Source: Leptolyngbya sp. Heron Island J
Lineage (GTDB): Bacteria > Cyanobacteriota > Cyanobacteriia > Phormidesmidales > Phormidesmidaceae
Direction: 5' to 3'
Length of the DNA: 64,000 nucleotides
NCBI RefSeq assembly: GCF_000482245.1
Contig: NZ_AWNH01000103.1
Location: forward strand, 62,001-126,000
Shown here: positions 8,449-18,752 of the stretch, piece by piece
Numbering within the stretch: the first letter of the stretch is position 1
How the letters are laid out: every line of letters begins with the position of its first letter
Made by a program: the position numbers and the translations under genes
The notes under the pieces: generated by a model
The model's input: only the letters and a program-made list of their open reading frames with translations
Database searches by the model: none
What the model was told of the DNA's origin: nothing

Positions 8449-11400
8449 TTACCAAGGACTGCCGATGGTGGTAAAAGAGGCCCAAAAATAGGGATGGGAA
8501 AAGAGGCTACTGTCAATCTGAGATAGATCTTCCGGTAGCTCCAGGGTGCCCCCAGACCAGATCAGCTGGCCGTTTTCTACTTGAATGTCGCCATTGAGCA
8601 TGGCCAGTTGGGCCTGGCGTAGGGCTTTGGCCTTGATCGGTTCGGTTTGTAAACTGGTGTAAAACTGGGTCATCAGTCCGGCGGTGCCCACATCGTCTAC
8701 TTTCCATAGGCTGGCGATGGCGGTTTTAACTCCAGCCTGTACGGCTAAGCCAGCAAATCCTAGTTCGGCTTCTTCATTGCCTAGGGCTGTGCGGCAGGCA
8801 CTGAGTACCATCAGCTCAACAGCGGGATCATTTAACCCTAGCGATCGCACCTGGTCGAGGCTAAGACGCTGGTCCCAAAACTGAATGTAGGAATTGTCGA
8901 GACTGCCCGCTTTAAATTCACCGTGGGTGGCCAGGTGGACAATGCCGTAAGGTTTACGGGCGCGGCTAGCCTTAAGGGCATCAGGGGTAAAGGTTTCGTT
9001 GATCACAAAGTCGCCGGGCCATAGCTGGTCGGCAATAGTGCTGAGTTCGATGGGGACAGCGGGTAGTTCAGGCTGGTCGGCAAAGTCCGAGGCTCCCATG
9101 GCTAAGACTTCGGTCTGGCGTACGTCCACATAGCGCAGGTCTGTCAAGCTAACGCTGGGCATCAGTCCGACGCTGTAGCGCTCGATCAGAAACTGGTCGC
9201 CATTGTGGAGGGCGGATACGGGGAGCGATCGTAATCCAGGCGGCATCACAAAGGCCAGATTGGTAATCCCCCGTTGTGTGAGTTCCGCTTCTAAGGGGTC
9301 AATCAGCCAGGAATCTAGCGCTTGAGCTGCACTCAGATAGGTGCGGGTGCGGAACCGACCGGGATTAATCACATTACGACGGAACCGATCAGCGGTTCTT
9401 TGCAACTGTTCATGCTGAACCGGCAGCGTCTTTAGAATGGGTGGACCATCCGGTGTGATCACCACCAACTCAAGGATGTCAGTGGCCTGAATTTCACGAC
9501 CAGCTTTGGGAGCCACTGCACCAGGCTCACCTGCTGTATCCCCTGGGACAAAGGAGACATAAATAATGGCGGGCGGCTCGCCGGTTTCTTCCGCAATTAA
9601 CGACAGCTCCATCTGGACCTGCGGCAGGTTGGGGATGGTGCCTTCTTCTGTACCCAGGTTGAGATAGTCTTGAAACTCGTCAGTATAGCGAGTCTCATTC
9701 CGTAAAATTGCCTGCTGGGCATCGGGTAGCAGTTGGGGTTCAACTGAGATCACCACCTCTGGATTGTCATCTATAAGTTCTGGTCTGGGACGATTGGTGG
9801 TGCAATCGGCATCACAGTCATCTACATCCGGTAGTTCAGGGTCCGGGTCTGGATCAGGATCGGGGTCCGGATCGGGGTCCGGGTCTGGATCAGGCGGGTC
9901 TCCTGTTAAGATTGAAATATCTCCTCGAATCTCATCGCCTAGAAAAGACTCAACAGGTTGAATCTCACTCTCGGTTGCAACAATGGCACCAGCTGTACCA
10001 TTGACCCCAGCATCACCCACATCAAACGGAGTCAGACCGTTGCCGCCGTGGGTAATGGTGACCTGGCCGTTACGGCTGAGCACACTGCCCTCTAAATCAG
10101 GAAAATTTCCTTCTGACATAAACAGTTGAGCAATGCCTAAGGCTCTAAAGAACTTTGGCGTTGTCACGGTAATATCACCATTGGCGACCAAACTCTCCAC
10201 TTGAATATCGTTGTCGCTAATTAGAGTTAGCTGGTTGCCTGTATTTAGTTCGTCCGATATTAAAATACCTATGGGATTGGTGGTGCTATTACCAGTGATT
10301 TCCAGAGAGCTGTCAAGTGTGTTCAGATTCCCATCGATACGGACCCCAACATCGGTCTCACTGTTGCCAACTAGCGTAATCCCATTACCTGAGAAAATTG
10401 CAGCGGTCTCTTCAATGAGAATGCCAGGCCGATTACCAGCGGTACCGGTTAAGCTCACCAATCCACCCAGTCCCTCTTCAGAAAAGATAGCGGTTGTATC
10501 AACAGTGTTGTTGCCCGCTATAAGAATAGCTGAGAGATCGCCTGCTCTAGTTAAATTACTGCTGTCGGCTGATATGGTTAGATCTCCACCAGAGGTGTTA
10601 ATGGCGCTGCCAAAAAAGATTTCGCCAACCGTGTCAATCACCACTTGACCTACACCACCGCCGTTTGTATCCGCCAGCAGCTCCACATTCAGTGGCTGTG
10701 GCGGCAGGCCGAATTCGCTGTTGAGTTCTAAATCTGGCTGAATCGTACCATTAATAAAAATACTGCCCGCAGCTTGTAGAGATAAGGTCGCCTCACCATC
10801 AATGGTGTCATAGAACAAATCACTGACCAGGGTAATATTGCCCTCTTCTGTACCATCAGTCCCTGTGGTTATGGTTACCGTTCCTCCTTGACCCAGGGCA
10901 TCAATAATTAAACCAACATTGATCTGGGCAGGGGAGGACAGGGGACTGAAAACATCACCTGTTTCGTCAAAGGGCGTTGTTTCAAAATTGCCAATCTCCA
11001 CATTTAATGGATCAATCAGCCATAAACCGGCGGTGCCCGCTGGGGCCGATACATTTGGAGTATTGTTCCCTAGGGTTAACCCCTGCAGACCGCTAGTTTC
11101 AATCAGACCGCCGTTCCCACCGTTAGGACCGCCTTTGGCTAAAAACTGTCCCAGGGCGTTGGTGGTTTGATCGCTCCAGACAATGATTTCACCACCGTTG
11201 CCATTCACCGTAGCACTGGCATCGACAACAGAATCCGCACTGACATAGACAATCTCGGCATTGGGTAATGGTCCCTGGCCTTGATAGCTGCCACCAATCT
11301 GGATGACACCACCGCCGTCAGGGTCGCTAGCATCGAGCTGACTGCTAACCATCCCGACAGTATCTCCTAGCAGGGTAATGTCCCTGGCGGTGATTTCTCC

Positions 11401-12252
11401 ATTGACAATGGTGGTGCCAGGGGTATTTGGGATGGCCAGGTCGCTGTTGACCAGTCGTACAGTTCCGTCGGTGTCTAACTCCAGACTACTGATGGTAGTA
11501 TCCCCTGCTCCCGTTAAGAGTTCTGGCAGGGTGAATGGAGATAATACTGTGTCGCCGCTGGGGGCAATGTCATAGCTGAGCAGTGAACCGTCTGGGCTGA
11601 GACGAATCATTTGTTCACTGGCAACAGATGAGATCGCAACCTCTCCAGCTGATAGATTGCCGGTGGAAACAACGGTGCCACCCGCCAACATCAGCGAGTT
11701 GTTTTCACCAAGATTTAAATTAGCGGTATTGACCACTGAACCGAGGCGACTCAACCGAAATACCAACCCCGTTGGACTACCCACAAGACTGCCATAGTCA
11801 GGGGTGCCCACCATCTCCAAAATGTCTTCTCCAAAGGCCAATCCATCAGCGGTAGAAACACTCAGATCGCCCGGTAACGCCAGGGTCGCATCTGGACCAA
11901 ATACCACCCCCACTGGATTCAGCAAAAATAGATTGGCCGTGCTGCCTGTGATCCCTAGCTGGCCATTAATAATCGATGGATTCCCACCATTAATTCGCCC
12001 AATTACATTCACCACATTGGGCTGAGTTATGAAGGTAGCGGCTTCTGCTGAGGTAAGACCAAATTGTTCAAAACTATGAAAGAGATTCTCTCCATCGTTG
12101 GAGCGGGTTCCCCCTGTAATCTGATGGTCGCCATTAACATTCGTAACAGTTGTATTGGCTCCATTGGGGGTAATCGACTGCGCCCCAACATTACCCCCCC
12201 CGACTAACAGGCCACTGATGATCAGGGCTGCACAACTTCTGATGCATACCAT
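8449..12252 (-). CDS. Filamentous haemagglutinin-type secreted CHAT caspase-like protease
   Basis: A 1267-residue exoprotein. After a signal peptide (cleavage near GAQS, residue 25) comes the TPS/haemagglutination-activity domain (about 28-180, with the typical NGENLFHSF-like segment and FLLNPVGVVFGPDATL), which is the signal for TpsB-mediated export. Residues about 180-780 form a beta-helix-like repeat region. A (DP)n linker lies near 786-806. The C-terminus (about 950-1267) is a CHAT domain, a caspase-like peptidase fold, with catalytic His1110 in HLATHGEF and Cys1153 in VLSACRTALG. The start ATG is preceded by GGAG at 9 bases. Related haemagglutinin/CHAT proteins are recurrent in filamentous cyanobacteria; the target is unknown. 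No TpsB partner is present in this window. Confidence 0.88.
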   Translation of the reverse strand: MVCIRSCAALIISGLLVGGGNVGAQSITPNGANTTVTNVNGDHQITGGTRSNDGENLFHSFEQFGLTSAEAATFITQPNVVNVIGRINGGNPSIINGQLGITGSTANLFLLNPVGVVFGPDATLALPGDLSVSTADGLAFGEDILEMVGTPDYGSLVGSPTGLVFRLSRLGSVVNTANLNLGENNSLMLAGGTVVSTGNLSAGEVAISSVASEQMIRLSPDGSLLSYDIAPSGDTVLSPFTLPELLTGAGDTTISSLELDTDGTVRLVNSDLAIPNTPGTTIVNGEITARDITLLGDTVGMVSSQLDASDPDGGGVIQIGGSYQGQGPLPNAEIVYVSADSVVDASATVNGNGGEIIVWSDQTTNALGQFLAKGGPNGGNGGLIETSGLQGLTLGNNTPNVSAPAGTAGLWLIDPLNVEIGNFETTPFDETGDVFSPLSSPAQINVGLIIDALGQGGTVTITTGTDGTEEGNITLVSDLFYDTIDGEATLSLQAAGSIFINGTIQPDLELNSEFGLPPQPLNVELLADTNGGGVGQVVIDTVGEIFFGSAINTSGGDLTISADSSNLTRAGDLSAILIAGNNTVDTTAIFSEEGLGGLVSLTGTAGNRPGILIEETAAIFSGNGITLVGNSETDVGVRIDGNLNTLDSSLEITGNSTTNPIGILISDELNTGNQLTLISDNDIQVESLVANGDITVTTPKFFRALGIAQLFMSEGNFPDLEGSVLSRNGQVTITHGGNGLTPFDVGDAGVNGTAGAIVATESEIQPVESFLGDEIRGDISILTGDPPDPDPDPDPDPDPDPDPDPELPDVDDCDADCTTNRPRPELIDDNPEVVISVEPQLLPDAQQAILRNETRYTDEFQDYLNLGTEEGTIPNLPQVQMELSLIAEETGEPPAIIYVSFVPGDTAGEPGAVAPKAGREIQATDILELVVITPDGPPILKTLPVQHEQLQRTADRFRRNVINPGRFRTRTYLSAAQALDSWLIDPLEAELTQRGITNLAFVMPPGLRSLPVSALHNGDQFLIERYSVGLMPSVSLTDLRYVDVRQTEVLAMGASDFADQPELPAVPIELSTIADQLWPGDFVINETFTPDALKASRARKPYGIVHLATHGEFKAGSLDNSYIQFWDQRLSLDQVRSLGLNDPAVELMVLSACRTALGNEEAELGFAGLAVQAGVKTAIASLWKVDDVGTAGLMTQFYTSLQTEPIKAKALRQAQLAMLNGDIQVENGQLIWSGGTLELPEDLSQIDSSLFSHPYFWASFTTIGSPW
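9838..9897 (-). repeat. Tandem 6/12-bp repeat encoding (Asp-Pro)n
   Basis: Alternating GGGTCC/GGATCx-type units encode about nine Asp-Pro dipeptides inside the CHAT protein near residues 786-806, just before a Cys-containing DDCDADC segment. Such repeats form stiff extended linkers and are prone to length change by slippage. Confidence 0.8.
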
Positions 12253-12391
12253 CGTTAATGTCTCCAGCAGATAGGGTATCTCACACCATGACCTATATTC
12301 CTAGTAATGAGGGATTTTACCGGAATATCTATGGAGTTCTATGTGATCTTGTTGTGAATTTATCTAGTTTTGATACAAGAAATAACACAGT

Positions 12392-13405
12392 TTACGTATC
12401 ACGTAAGTAACCATTCTGGTGATACCACTGTACTGTATCTTTGATAGTCTCTTTCAGAGGACGATAGGAGGTTTTTAGCCCCTGAGCTGCTTTCGAGGCG
12501 TCGAACCACTGTCTTGACATCATGATTCTCACTATATCGCCATGAAAGAAAGGTCTCTTCCCCCTAATGCGACCAATCAGGTTTTGCAAAAATGTCCATA
12601 GGGGGACCGCAAATCGGGGTAGCTTTTTGCTAGGGACTGGCTGCCCACTAGCTTCGGACAGGTCATGCATGATTTCACTGACCGAGTAATAGCCCCCGGT
12701 AACCAGGTAGCGTTCATTGGGCAGACCGGAATAGACGGCGGATAACATGGCCATGGCCACATCACGGGCATCCACAATGGGAATCCCACCACCCGGTATC
12801 ACAGGAGCTTTACCTTTTAAGAAGTTAAGAATAAACCGTCCCATCTCTGTAGGGGCAGAATCGTTAGGTCCCATCATGCCGGCGGGCAAAATCAGGACTA
12901 CGGGAAGCTTGTGGGATTTTAGAAAATTAGAAATGGCTTCTTCAGCCATCAGCTTACTCTTAAAGTAGGGATTCTTATGGTTCCATTCCTGGAAGGGCGT
13001 GGACTCGTTACTGGGAGCTCCGCCACGGATAATACCGACACAGCCGCAGGCGCTGCTAACGTGGATCACCTTAGAGACTCCAGCCTGATCGGCGGCTTCG
13101 AGCAGTTTGACGGTGGCATCGACGTTAATGGCCTTAAGTTGCTGCCAGTGATCGCCATAATCAAAGGATTCGCGAAAGTAAGATGCGGTGTGAAATAGCA
13201 CATCACAGCCCTGTAGATAATGGGCAAAGGCATCGACCTCTTGCAGGTCTCCCTGGATGATTTTCAACTTGGGATGTTCTTCTAGAACCTTACTGGCTTT
13301 GGTTAACTCACGCGTTAATGCAATTACCTCAAATCCCTGACTTAGTAGCAATTGGGTTAGGTTGCTACCTAGCAGACCGGTACTGCCAGTCACAAACGCT
13401 TTCAT
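12392..13405 (-). CDS. Extended SDR NAD(P)-dependent epimerase/reductase
   Basis: A 337-residue extended short-chain dehydrogenase. TGSTGLLGSN (6-15) is the TGxxGxxG cofactor loop; HVSSA (about 115-119) carries the active serine; Tyr147-x3-Lys151 in YFKSK is the catalytic pair. Overall layout (FHTASYF, LILPAGMMGP, VDARDVAMAM) resembles dihydroflavonol 4-reductase and 3-beta-hydroxysteroid dehydrogenase-like enzymes rather than sugar epimerases. The substrate is unknown. The gene follows the CHAT gene's start by 140 bp on the same strand and is followed downstream by CHAT, so read-through is possible but not shown. Confidence 0.88.
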   Translation of the reverse strand: MKAFVTGSTGLLGSNLTQLLLSQGFEVIALTRELTKASKVLEEHPKLKIIQGDLQEVDAFAHYLQGCDVLFHTASYFRESFDYGDHWQQLKAINVDATVKLLEAADQAGVSKVIHVSSACGCVGIIRGGAPSNESTPFQEWNHKNPYFKSKLMAEEAISNFLKSHKLPVVLILPAGMMGPNDSAPTEMGRFILNFLKGKAPVIPGGGIPIVDARDVAMAMLSAVYSGLPNERYLVTGGYYSVSEIMHDLSEASGQPVPSKKLPRFAVPLWTFLQNLIGRIRGKRPFFHGDIVRIMMSRQWFDASKAAQGLKTSYRPLKETIKDTVQWYHQNGYLRDT

Positions 13406-13731
13406 AAAAACTCCTATATGTGGATAAAACTGGCTGAATATGAATAATGCCCTGCTAGAGCAGGATGTACCGCAGCTATCAGACGGTTGAGTCTAGTCGG
13501 TATCGGTGTAGAGCATGTAATGGCTCAGTAGATAAGCCAATCATTGGCAACCTGATAGTCACCAGCCATTCACCAGAACCATATACAGACTCAAATACTG
13601 ATAATCCGATGCAATATGTATCTCTTTAGTGCTTTGTGCTTAGTATCTCAGTCAATTTAAGTAAATATATTGGGTCTTGATTTTGTCTTGATATTTGATT
13701 AGAGATGTCAGATTAGGGCTCAGGGTTCCTT

Positions 13732-13770
13732 AAAAACCCCACCGGGTTGTTCTTTAGGACAACCCGGTGG
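13732..13770 (-). terminator. Strong terminator after the antiporter gene
   Basis: On the minus strand CCACCGGGTTGT pairs with ACAACCCGGTGG with a short loop, followed by GGTTTTTA. It begins a few bases after the antiporter stop codon at 13775. Confidence 0.88.
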
Positions 13771-13774
13771 CAGG

Positions 13775-15391
13775 TTAATCCACTAACACTTCTTGTAAGA
13801 GCGGTGCTAGTTCGTCCTTTATCTGTCCAGCTCGGATAAACTCGGCGTAGGTATCTGACTCAATCGCTAATAGTTCTTCTTTGATTTGCTCAGCGGCAAA
13901 GGTTTGCAGGTCTGGATATTTGGCCTGCAGGGTTTGTAATTCTTCCTGGAGTTTGTCCACCTGACCCTGGACTAAGGCGAGCTGATAGCGACCAAATTCG
14001 GCGTCAACTTCCTGTCGCTCCATGAGTTCTTTAATCCGGCCGATGACTCGGTTGAGGGCCACCCGTCTGGCAATGGCCTGCATGTATTCTTGTCGTAGGG
14101 GCTGATCACCTAGGAGATTCAATGCTTCTAGCAGTGGTTTGGTGGTTAATCCCTGGACCAGCAGGGTAAACAACATGACGCCAAAGACCGTGGCAATAAT
14201 CTCTTCTCGTTCGGCTAGGGCGGCAGGTACACTCAGGGCCAGGGCGACGGAGACAGAGCCGCGCAGTCCTCCCCACCAGAGTACGGTTTGTCCTTGCCAG
14301 CTGATGTCTGTGTTATCAGGGGTGATCATGTTGCTAAAAAAGCTGAGGCCAAAGACACTGATCAAACGAGCCAGCAGCATGGTTGCGATCGCAATGCCAA
14401 TGGATTCTGTATAGTTACTCAAACTGCTGAACTCCACCTGATCCCCAATCAGTAAAAACACAATGGAGTTGACAAAAAATGCCAGAAATTCCCAAAACTC
14501 TGATACCACCAGCCGAGTCCGAGGGTTCATGCCAATGCGGGACCCAAAGTTGCCCAAAATCAACGCTGTAGTGACGACCGCAATCACTCCAGAGCCCCCC
14601 AGCTCCTCCGCCACAATGTAGGTGCCATAGGCCGACACCAGGGTGAGCGATTGCTCCACCAGCGGTAGATCAAACCGCTGGGTCAAAAATGAAATGCCAA
14701 AACCAATCAGGGCACCCGTGCTGACGGCAATGCCGGTGAAGACCAAAAACTGGGCAATGGTCACCGATAGGTCAAACTGTTCTACACCCAGGGCAATGCC
14801 AATCACCAGGTTAAAGGCAACAACCGCCACCCCATCGTTAAACAGACTCTCGCCCTCCATCAGCGTCGTCAGCCGTTTATTCACCCCTAGTTCTCGAAAT
14901 AGGGCCACCACCGAAACCGGGTCGGTGGCCGATAGACTGGCCCCCACCAGTAGGGCCGTGGCCAGGGATGCTCCAGCCACATTCAGCAATCCCCAAAGCA
15001 GTGCGCCCACGCAGATCACCACCCCAACAATGGCGTAGAGCACAATCGGTATCCAGTCTCGCTTGAGGTTTTCCCAGCGGATATTCCAGGCCGCCTCAAA
15101 CAGCAGCGGCGGCAAGAAGATAAACAAAATGAGCCCAGGCGATAGATTCACCAGTCGCACATTCAGCACCGCCAAGCCTAGACCAACCAGCAGCAGCAGC
15201 AGCGTGTAGGGAATATTCCGCAGCCAGCTGACGACCCGCGATAGCGTGGCCACCCCCAAAGATACGGAAAGCACCAGCAAAAACTGACGCAGGTTTTCTT
15301 CAATGGCTGCATCTTCAACCATGATGTCCGTAGCGGCGGCAGCAGTCGCTAAAACACCGTGCAAATCAGGCAAACCACTCTCTAAGACCAT
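13775..15391 (-). CDS. CPA1 family Na+/H+ antiporter
   Basis: A 538-residue monovalent cation/proton antiporter of the CPA1 (NhaP/NHE) family, inner membrane. About 12 transmembrane segments span residues 35-425. Family motifs are ATDP at 155-158 and the ion-binding Asn185-Asp186 pair in GESLFNDGVAVV; FLPPLLFEAAW and WWGGLRGSVSVALAL are further signatures. A soluble C-terminal tail of about 105 residues (430-538) is rich in coiled coil and probably regulates activity. It is expected to exchange Na+ or K+ for H+ in salt and pH homeostasis. An internal Met24 could be an alternative start; the first 24 residues are poorly conserved in character. Confidence 0.9.
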   Translation of the reverse strand: MVLESGLPDLHGVLATAAAATDIMVEDAAIEENLRQFLLVLSVSLGVATLSRVVSWLRNIPYTLLLLLVGLGLAVLNVRLVNLSPGLILFIFLPPLLFEAAWNIRWENLKRDWIPIVLYAIVGVVICVGALLWGLLNVAGASLATALLVGASLSATDPVSVVALFRELGVNKRLTTLMEGESLFNDGVAVVAFNLVIGIALGVEQFDLSVTIAQFLVFTGIAVSTGALIGFGISFLTQRFDLPLVEQSLTLVSAYGTYIVAEELGGSGVIAVVTTALILGNFGSRIGMNPRTRLVVSEFWEFLAFFVNSIVFLLIGDQVEFSSLSNYTESIGIAIATMLLARLISVFGLSFFSNMITPDNTDISWQGQTVLWWGGLRGSVSVALALSVPAALAEREEIIATVFGVMLFTLLVQGLTTKPLLEALNLLGDQPLRQEYMQAIARRVALNRVIGRIKELMERQEVDAEFGRYQLALVQGQVDKLQEELQTLQAKYPDLQTFAAEQIKEELLAIESDTYAEFIRAGQIKDELAPLLQEVLVD

Positions 15392-15878
15392 GACATACGA
15401 ATACCGGCAATCAAGGCTACATGATAAGGGCTTTATCGTTTATTTAGTCAGGGAACTTGCAATTTGCCTAAAATCTCTCTCTTTGGGCGGAATTGGGCCA
15501 TCCGGGAGTCTTGTCTAGGAACCAATACATTCTCGTTTACGCATCGCCAGCATCAGCACCTAACAGATTGAGCCTAAAGGTTATGGGTCTGTAAAGACCG
15601 ATAAATATTCGGTGTTTGTTGGCCACGCATCGGATGCAGGATGCTGATGATTTGCGGGGGCACTGGACATTTGGATAGGAAAAAAGTCTATCTACCCAAT
15701 AACGCTGATTGGGCTGTACCAGGGTCAGGCTCATTATTTATCGAACGTATAGTTAGCTCACTTAATTCATTAGGAGCAGCCCTGGGGAGCCCCTGACGCT
15801 GCCCGCCGTTAATTTTGCATAGCTCCTGCTCTCCCGCGACCAAGCTTATCCGTCAGATTTACCGATAAAAAAGCCCCT
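15392..15878. other. Divergent intergenic region
   Basis: 487 bp between the antiporter (minus) and the DUF4347 protein gene (plus). It must contain both promoters. I see no convincing operator or small gene; a 65-codon minus-strand frame at 15537-15734 has no support. Confidence 0.5.
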
Positions 15879-18752
15879 ATGACATCTTTTATACTTCCTG
15901 CTAAGTCTGATCATCGTCAGCCGATAGAACCGCGCGTCCAGATCGACGAAACTGCCCTGGCGATTTTTGATAGTCGTGTGGATGACTTGCCACTTTTACT
16001 GGCAGGGCTGCGACCTGGGGTCAGTGCCCATGTGCTGGACCCGAACCGTGATGGCATTGAACAAATTAGTGAGTTGGTGCGTCAGCATCCCACCACATCC
16101 CTGACCCTGGTGGCCCATGGTGCGCCCGGTGAGTTGCAGCTGGGGGCTGACAAGCTGCAACTGGCCAATCTCAATACTTATACTCAGCATCTGAAAAGCT
16201 GGTTTAGAACCGCTGATGCGGCCCGTCTGACCCTATTGGCCTGTCAGGTAGCTGCCGGGGATGCGGGTACGGAATTTGTCGCAGGGTTGGCAGAGTTGAC
16301 CGGGGCTGTGGTGACGGCGGCAGCGACTGTTGTGGGGAATGGGCAATGGCCCCCCGTCGCTACTCAAACATTTCGGCAGTCGGTGTTGGATACCTATAGC
16401 GCTACCCTGGTGCTGACCTTTAAGCAGGCGATCAAAGATGGCAGTCTGGATGGTGGCGATCCGGATGTGAATCGATTGTTTGGCACATCGGGGGTGACGG
16501 TGAGTCCCGATGGCACCCAGGTGTTTGTGACCAGTGCAATCGATGCTTCCCTGACGGTCTTTAATCTGGATGCGTTTGGGAATTTGACATTTAGTCAGGT
16601 GATCCGAGATAGCTTTGAGGTAGACGAATTATTTGGGGCCTTTGGGGTGGCGGTGAGCCCCGACGGTAGCCAGGTGTTTGTGGCGAGCACGGGGGACAAT
16701 TCCCTGACGGTGTTTAGCCGCGATAGTGCTGGCATCCTGACGGAGCAACAGCTGCTAAAAGATGGCCGGGGTGATATTGAAGCCCTGGAAGGAGCAACTG
16801 ATGTTGCGATCGCGCCCGACGGCAGTCAGGTGTATGTGGTCAGTTCAGTGGATTCAGCCCTGACGGTGCTCGATCGAGATGAATCTGGCAACCTCACTTT
16901 TCGCCAGGCCATTGTCGACGATTTTGGTGGAGCCAACGAACTCTTTGGAGCTTCAGGGGTGGCGGTGAGTCCTGACGGTAGCCAGGTGTTTGTCACCAGC
17001 CAAGACGATGCCGCCATTACCGTTTTTGATCGAGATGCCTCAGGTAATTTATCCTTTCGTCAGGCGATTAAAGACGGTCAGAATGGGGTCGAGCATCTAT
17101 TTGGAGCCTCGGGAGTCGTAGTCAGCCCTGACGGCAACCAGGTCTATGTCGCCAGCGCCGTTGATGCGGCCATCACCGTCTTTGATCGCAATGCTGACGG
17201 TACCTTGAGTTTTGCCCAGGTGGTGCTTGATGGGGACGATGGTGCTGAACTCTTTGGCGGCACCGGCGGCACCGGCATTGTCACCGTGGACGGATTTACT
17301 GGCATTAGCATCAGCCCCGATGGCAACCAAGTATTTGTTACTAGCTTTGGCGATAGTGCCATTACCGTCTTTAATCGAGACGCGGCCGGACGACTCACCG
17401 TCGACCAGGTGATTCAAGATCAAGATGGGGTCAACGGAGCTAATGAACTGGCAGGAGCCATCGGTGCAGTTGTTAGCCCTAATAATCAGCAAGTCTTTGT
17501 GGTTAGCACCACAGATAATGCCCTGACCGTTTTTAACCGTGACCTGGCTCCCAACCTGCTCAGCATTACCCGGCAGACGCCAGCCACCACCGAGACCGAC
17601 GCTGATACGCTGGTGTTTCGCGTCACCTTTAGCGAAAGCATCCAAAACATTACCGCTACTGACTTCACTGTGTCCGGTGGCTCCACCGCGACGGTTAGCA
17701 ATATCACCGCTGTCAGCGCTACCGCTTACGACATTACTGTGTCCGGTGGCGACCTGGCTGACTTTAACGGCATCGTTGGTCTGGACCTGGCTGCTGGTCA
17801 AGACATTACCGACCCCATTGGCAATTCATTGCCCACCACCGAGCCGACGATCGATGAAACCTACAGTCTGGTTAACGAAACCATAATCACCCCCAACAAG
17901 CCGGCCCAACTCACCCCGCTATCAGGGTTAGAGATTACCGGGTTAGGGACTGACAACACCCTGCGTCTGCATGTGCAAGCGGTGGATATTGCAAGCGTGG
18001 GTGAGATTCGGATTATTGACGTGAACGGTGCTAACCGTACTCAAATCGGTGAGTTCTTTTTACTGGAAGGCGGTCGGTTACCAGCTGCCTACAGGCCTGC
18101 GTTTAGTATCGATAGCAGCCAGGTTAGCGAAGGACAGTTTTTAGAATTTCAGCTGGTAGTAGACGGCACGATTCAGCTAGCAACACCAGCGGTGATTAGT
18201 GCCACTGAAGTGGCGCTTAACTTTGGGGAAGGCACCCAGCTAACGGTCGAGACCTTTACCCAAACGGCAACAACCAATCTGTTGGTGAATGATGCGGCTG
18301 CAATTGACCTGACTGGCCAGACTGGTGTGGTCAATGTTGACTTTACCGTCTATCGCGAAGCGGCCCTGAACAGTACCATCGGGTTTTACACGACTGACTT
18401 GATTGACGGTGGCATCCGCGATCCCCTCACCGGCAACACGTTACAACCCGGCGATGCTGGCTACAAAGAAGCGGCTCTGGCCAACCGACTCGATATAGAA
18501 CTAACCGGAAAAAATAATCAGGTCAGCACATTCTCTGCTGAACTCGCTGCTGGCGGATTCTTGGCTATCTTCCTGGTGGCTGATGGCGGCAATCCAGCCA
18601 CGGGAGAAGTCTTCTTTAGCCATGCCGGGGCCAATAACAACAACGATGACCACGCTCGACTCCTGGGCGACAATATGTTTGGCTTTGAAGATTTAAGCGG
18701 TCTTGGCGATCGCGACTATAACGATATGGTGGTGGAGTTTTCGCTTGGTTAG
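15879..18752 (+). CDS. DUF4347 / seven-bladed propeller / DUF4114 exoprotein
   Basis: A 957-residue modular protein. Residues about 25-175 are a DUF4347 domain with His80 (TLVAHGAPGELQLG) and Cys122 (LLACQVAAG). From about 185 to 560 there are seven repeats of about 50-60 residues, each shaped xQ.I.D......LFGA.GVxVSPDGxQVFV.S..D.A.TVF.RD..G.L, which gives one complete seven-bladed lactonase-like beta-propeller. Residues about 565-680 look like an Ig-like domain (FRVTFSESIQNITATDF). The C-terminus (about 860-957) is a DUF4114 domain ending in LSGLGDRDYNDMVVEF. There is no classical signal peptide; acidic Gly/Asp-rich DUF4347 proteins are often type I exported. A role in surface or matrix biology is inferred only. 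Confidence 0.85.
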   Translation: MTSFILPAKSDHRQPIEPRVQIDETALAIFDSRVDDLPLLLAGLRPGVSAHVLDPNRDGIEQISELVRQHPTTSLTLVAHGAPGELQLGADKLQLANLNTYTQHLKSWFRTADAARLTLLACQVAAGDAGTEFVAGLAELTGAVVTAAATVVGNGQWPPVATQTFRQSVLDTYSATLVLTFKQAIKDGSLDGGDPDVNRLFGTSGVTVSPDGTQVFVTSAIDASLTVFNLDAFGNLTFSQVIRDSFEVDELFGAFGVAVSPDGSQVFVASTGDNSLTVFSRDSAGILTEQQLLKDGRGDIEALEGATDVAIAPDGSQVYVVSSVDSALTVLDRDESGNLTFRQAIVDDFGGANELFGASGVAVSPDGSQVFVTSQDDAAITVFDRDASGNLSFRQAIKDGQNGVEHLFGASGVVVSPDGNQVYVASAVDAAITVFDRNADGTLSFAQVVLDGDDGAELFGGTGGTGIVTVDGFTGISISPDGNQVFVTSFGDSAITVFNRDAAGRLTVDQVIQDQDGVNGANELAGAIGAVVSPNNQQVFVVSTTDNALTVFNRDLAPNLLSITRQTPATTETDADTLVFRVTFSESIQNITATDFTVSGGSTATVSNITAVSATAYDITVSGGDLADFNGIVGLDLAAGQDITDPIGNSLPTTEPTIDETYSLVNETIITPNKPAQLTPLSGLEITGLGTDNTLRLHVQAVDIASVGEIRIIDVNGANRTQIGEFFLLEGGRLPAAYRPAFSIDSSQVSEGQFLEFQLVVDGTIQLATPAVISATEVALNFGEGTQLTVETFTQTATTNLLVNDAAAIDLTGQTGVVNVDFTVYREAALNSTIGFYTTDLIDGGIRDPLTGNTLQPGDAGYKEAALANRLDIELTGKNNQVSTFSAELAAGGFLAIFLVADGGNPATGEVFFSHAGANNNNDDHARLLGDNMFGFEDLSGLGDRDYNDMVVEFSLG

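Noticed and set aside
9764-9961. Plus-strand frame encoding a Gly-Ser repeat
   Set aside because: It is the antisense reading of the (Asp-Pro)n linker in the CHAT gene.
17097-17801. 234-codon minus-strand frame inside the propeller gene
   Set aside because: It is an antisense shadow of the repeated propeller blades; the plus-strand protein has clear domain structure.
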